DNA from: an uncultured Collinsella sp.
Lineage (GTDB): Bacteria > Actinomycetota > Coriobacteriia > Coriobacteriales > Coriobacteriaceae
Reading direction: 5' to 3'
Assembly (NCBI GenBank): GCA_900542945.1
Contig: UQPI01000016.1
Location: 1 to 42,592 of the forward strand
DNA length: 42,592 bases
Part shown: positions 41,884 through 42,592 of the stretch, in pieces
Position numbering within the stretch: the stretch's first letter is position 1
Layout: each line of letters starts with the position of its first letter
Translations under genes and position numbers: made by a program
The notes under the pieces: model-generated
What the model saw: the letters and a program-made list of their open reading frames with translations, nothing else
Database searches by the model: none
What the model was told of the DNA's origin: nothing

Positions 41884-42363
41884 TTACTTTTCGTGAATCT
41901 GCTTACCGCAGAGATGCTCAATCGTAATCTCGTAGAGTTGGACGCCCTTGATGTCTTTGGCGATTTCCTCCTCGACTTCTTCGGCAGAAGGGTAGTACTT
42001 AAGCGCGAGCTGGCGGACTTTGTCCTCGATAAACGCAGACGCCTCATCTACCAGGTGACAACGGCCAAAGACCACGGTACTCATAACGTAGGGAGCCCAG
42101 TCATCGTCCTTGTACCACTCGTTACCGTAAACGGTAAAGCAGATCTTGTCATTGCGCTTGAGTGCGTCGACCTTGTGGCCGGCTTTGGCGCCATGGAAAT
42201 AAATCTTGTCGTGCTCGGTGTCGAAGAAGTAGTTGACGGGAATGGCGTACGGGTAGCCATCGTCGCCGTTAACGGCAAAGACGCCGCGCTTGCAGGTTGC
42301 CAGCAGCTCACGCGCCTCCTCGTCGGTGATGGCACGTTTCTTTCGGCGTAAAGGTCTAAACAT
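41884..42363 (-). CDS. Pyridoxamine 5'-phosphate oxidase-family flavin-binding protein
   Basis: A 159-residue split-barrel protein of the PNPOx-like/NimA-related group. The pattern GVFAVNGDDGYPYAIPVNYFF, then IYFHGAKAGHKVDAL and ICFTVYGNEWY, is typical of small FMN-binding members annotated as nitroimidazole-resistance-like or flavin reductase proteins. The substrate is unknown, and true pyridoxamine-phosphate oxidase activity is unlikely at this length. AAAGGAAG lies 7 nt before the ATG. It is downstream, on the same strand, of the kinase gene cut by the window edge, with only about 40 nt between them, so the two may be cotranscribed. Confidence 0.87.
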   Translation of the reverse strand: MFRPLRRKKRAITDEEARELLATCKRGVFAVNGDDGYPYAIPVNYFFDTEHDKIYFHGAKAGHKVDALKRNDKICFTVYGNEWYKDDDWAPYVMSTVVFGRCHLVDEASAFIEDKVRQLALKYYPSAEEVEEEIAKDIKGVQLYEITIEHLCGKQIHEK

Positions 42364-42404
42364 CGTTGGCTTCCTTTCTGCTGCGTATGGTGGTTGAGCA
42401 CAAA

Positions 42405-42592
42405 CTATAGCGAAACAGCTCCGTTTTTCTTGATGCGGGCGAGCATGTTTTTGAGCTTGTTAAAGTCGATCGGTTTGGACAGATGGGCGTTCATGCCGGC
42501 ATCGTGTGCCGCCTTGGCGTCCTCGGCAAAGGCATTGGCGGTGAGCGCGATGATGGGGATGTCGGCCGCATCGGCCTTCTCGCTCAGGCGAA
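42405..42592 (-). CDS. C-terminal end of a receiver domain (probably another hybrid kinase), partial
   Basis: Sixty-two codons to a TAG at 42405-42407, continuing beyond the right edge. The sequence is the last third of a response-regulator receiver: IPIIALTANAFAEDA, then GMNAHLSKPI with the conserved Lys, then a final helix. It closely matches the end of the receiver in the hybrid kinase at 39622 (IIAVSANAFADD, GMNAHLSKPV). A second hybrid kinase on the opposite strand is the best reading, but the rest is not visible. Confidence 0.85.
   Translation of the reverse strand, partial: RLSEKADAADIPIIALTANAFAEDAKAAHDAGMNAHLSKPIDFNKLKNMLARIKKNGAVSL

Overview
The window is about 42.6 kb of a GC-rich chromosome with dense genes on both strands. 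GTG and TTG starts are common, there is a putative class E sortase (LAxTG) surface substrate, and a 31-nt palindrome recurs between genes. Protein character and repeat style suggest an anaerobic gut actinobacterium of the Coriobacteriia, probably Collinsella or a close relative. This is inferred from general familiarity, since no rRNA or other phylogenetic marker was compared. I see no tRNA, rRNA, CRISPR array, prophage or complete insertion sequence.

Layout. 1-1.1 kb: a non-coding or remnant stretch with a nested hairpin, then a flavoprotein with an iron-sulfur-type cysteine motif. 1.2-8.7 kb: two nucleoside triphosphatases of the archaeal-ATPase/DUF234 style, each with an unusual repeat array directly over its ribosome-binding region, flanking a parE-parC (topoisomerase IV type) operon; a small membrane protein follows. 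8.8-14.3 kb: a 1455-residue Tat-exported, wall-anchored protein behind a LuxR-type regulator. 14.6-15.6 kb: a GMP synthase synthetase subunit lacking the glutaminase domain. 15.7-21.6 kb: a two-component system divergent from a thiol/electron-transfer cluster (small CXXC protein, NapH-like 4Fe-4S membrane protein, TlpA-like lipoprotein, truncated rhodanese, CoA-disulfide-reductase-like flavoprotein with its own rhodanese). 21.8-25.1 kb: a MacB/FtsX-type ABC transporter fusion.

25.2-31.2 kb is the most original part. It holds two paralogous MFS transporters, a TetR regulator, a divergent agmatine-deiminase-family hydrolase and a transcarbamylase whose carbamoyl-phosphate site is intact but whose second-substrate motifs are replaced. 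TetR-type operators lie at the first transporter's promoter and in the regulator/deiminase intergenic region. I infer a regulated route that imports a guanidino compound, deiminates it and phosphorolyses the ureido product; the substrate is unknown and is probably neither ornithine nor putrescine.

31.3-36.4 kb: a membrane protein, a 182-bp long-hairpin element, a Dus-family enzyme, an orphan ribbon-helix-helix antitoxin-like gene inside a roughly 1-kb segment bracketed by 126-bp direct repeats and full of palindromes, a glutaredoxin, and an XRE-zinc ribbon-TipAS regulator. 36.5-42.6 kb: TrmO, a MalY/PatB-type PLP enzyme, a solute-binding lipoprotein translationally coupled to a hybrid histidine kinase, a PNPOx-family flavin-binding protein, and the C-terminal end of another receiver domain cut by the window edge.
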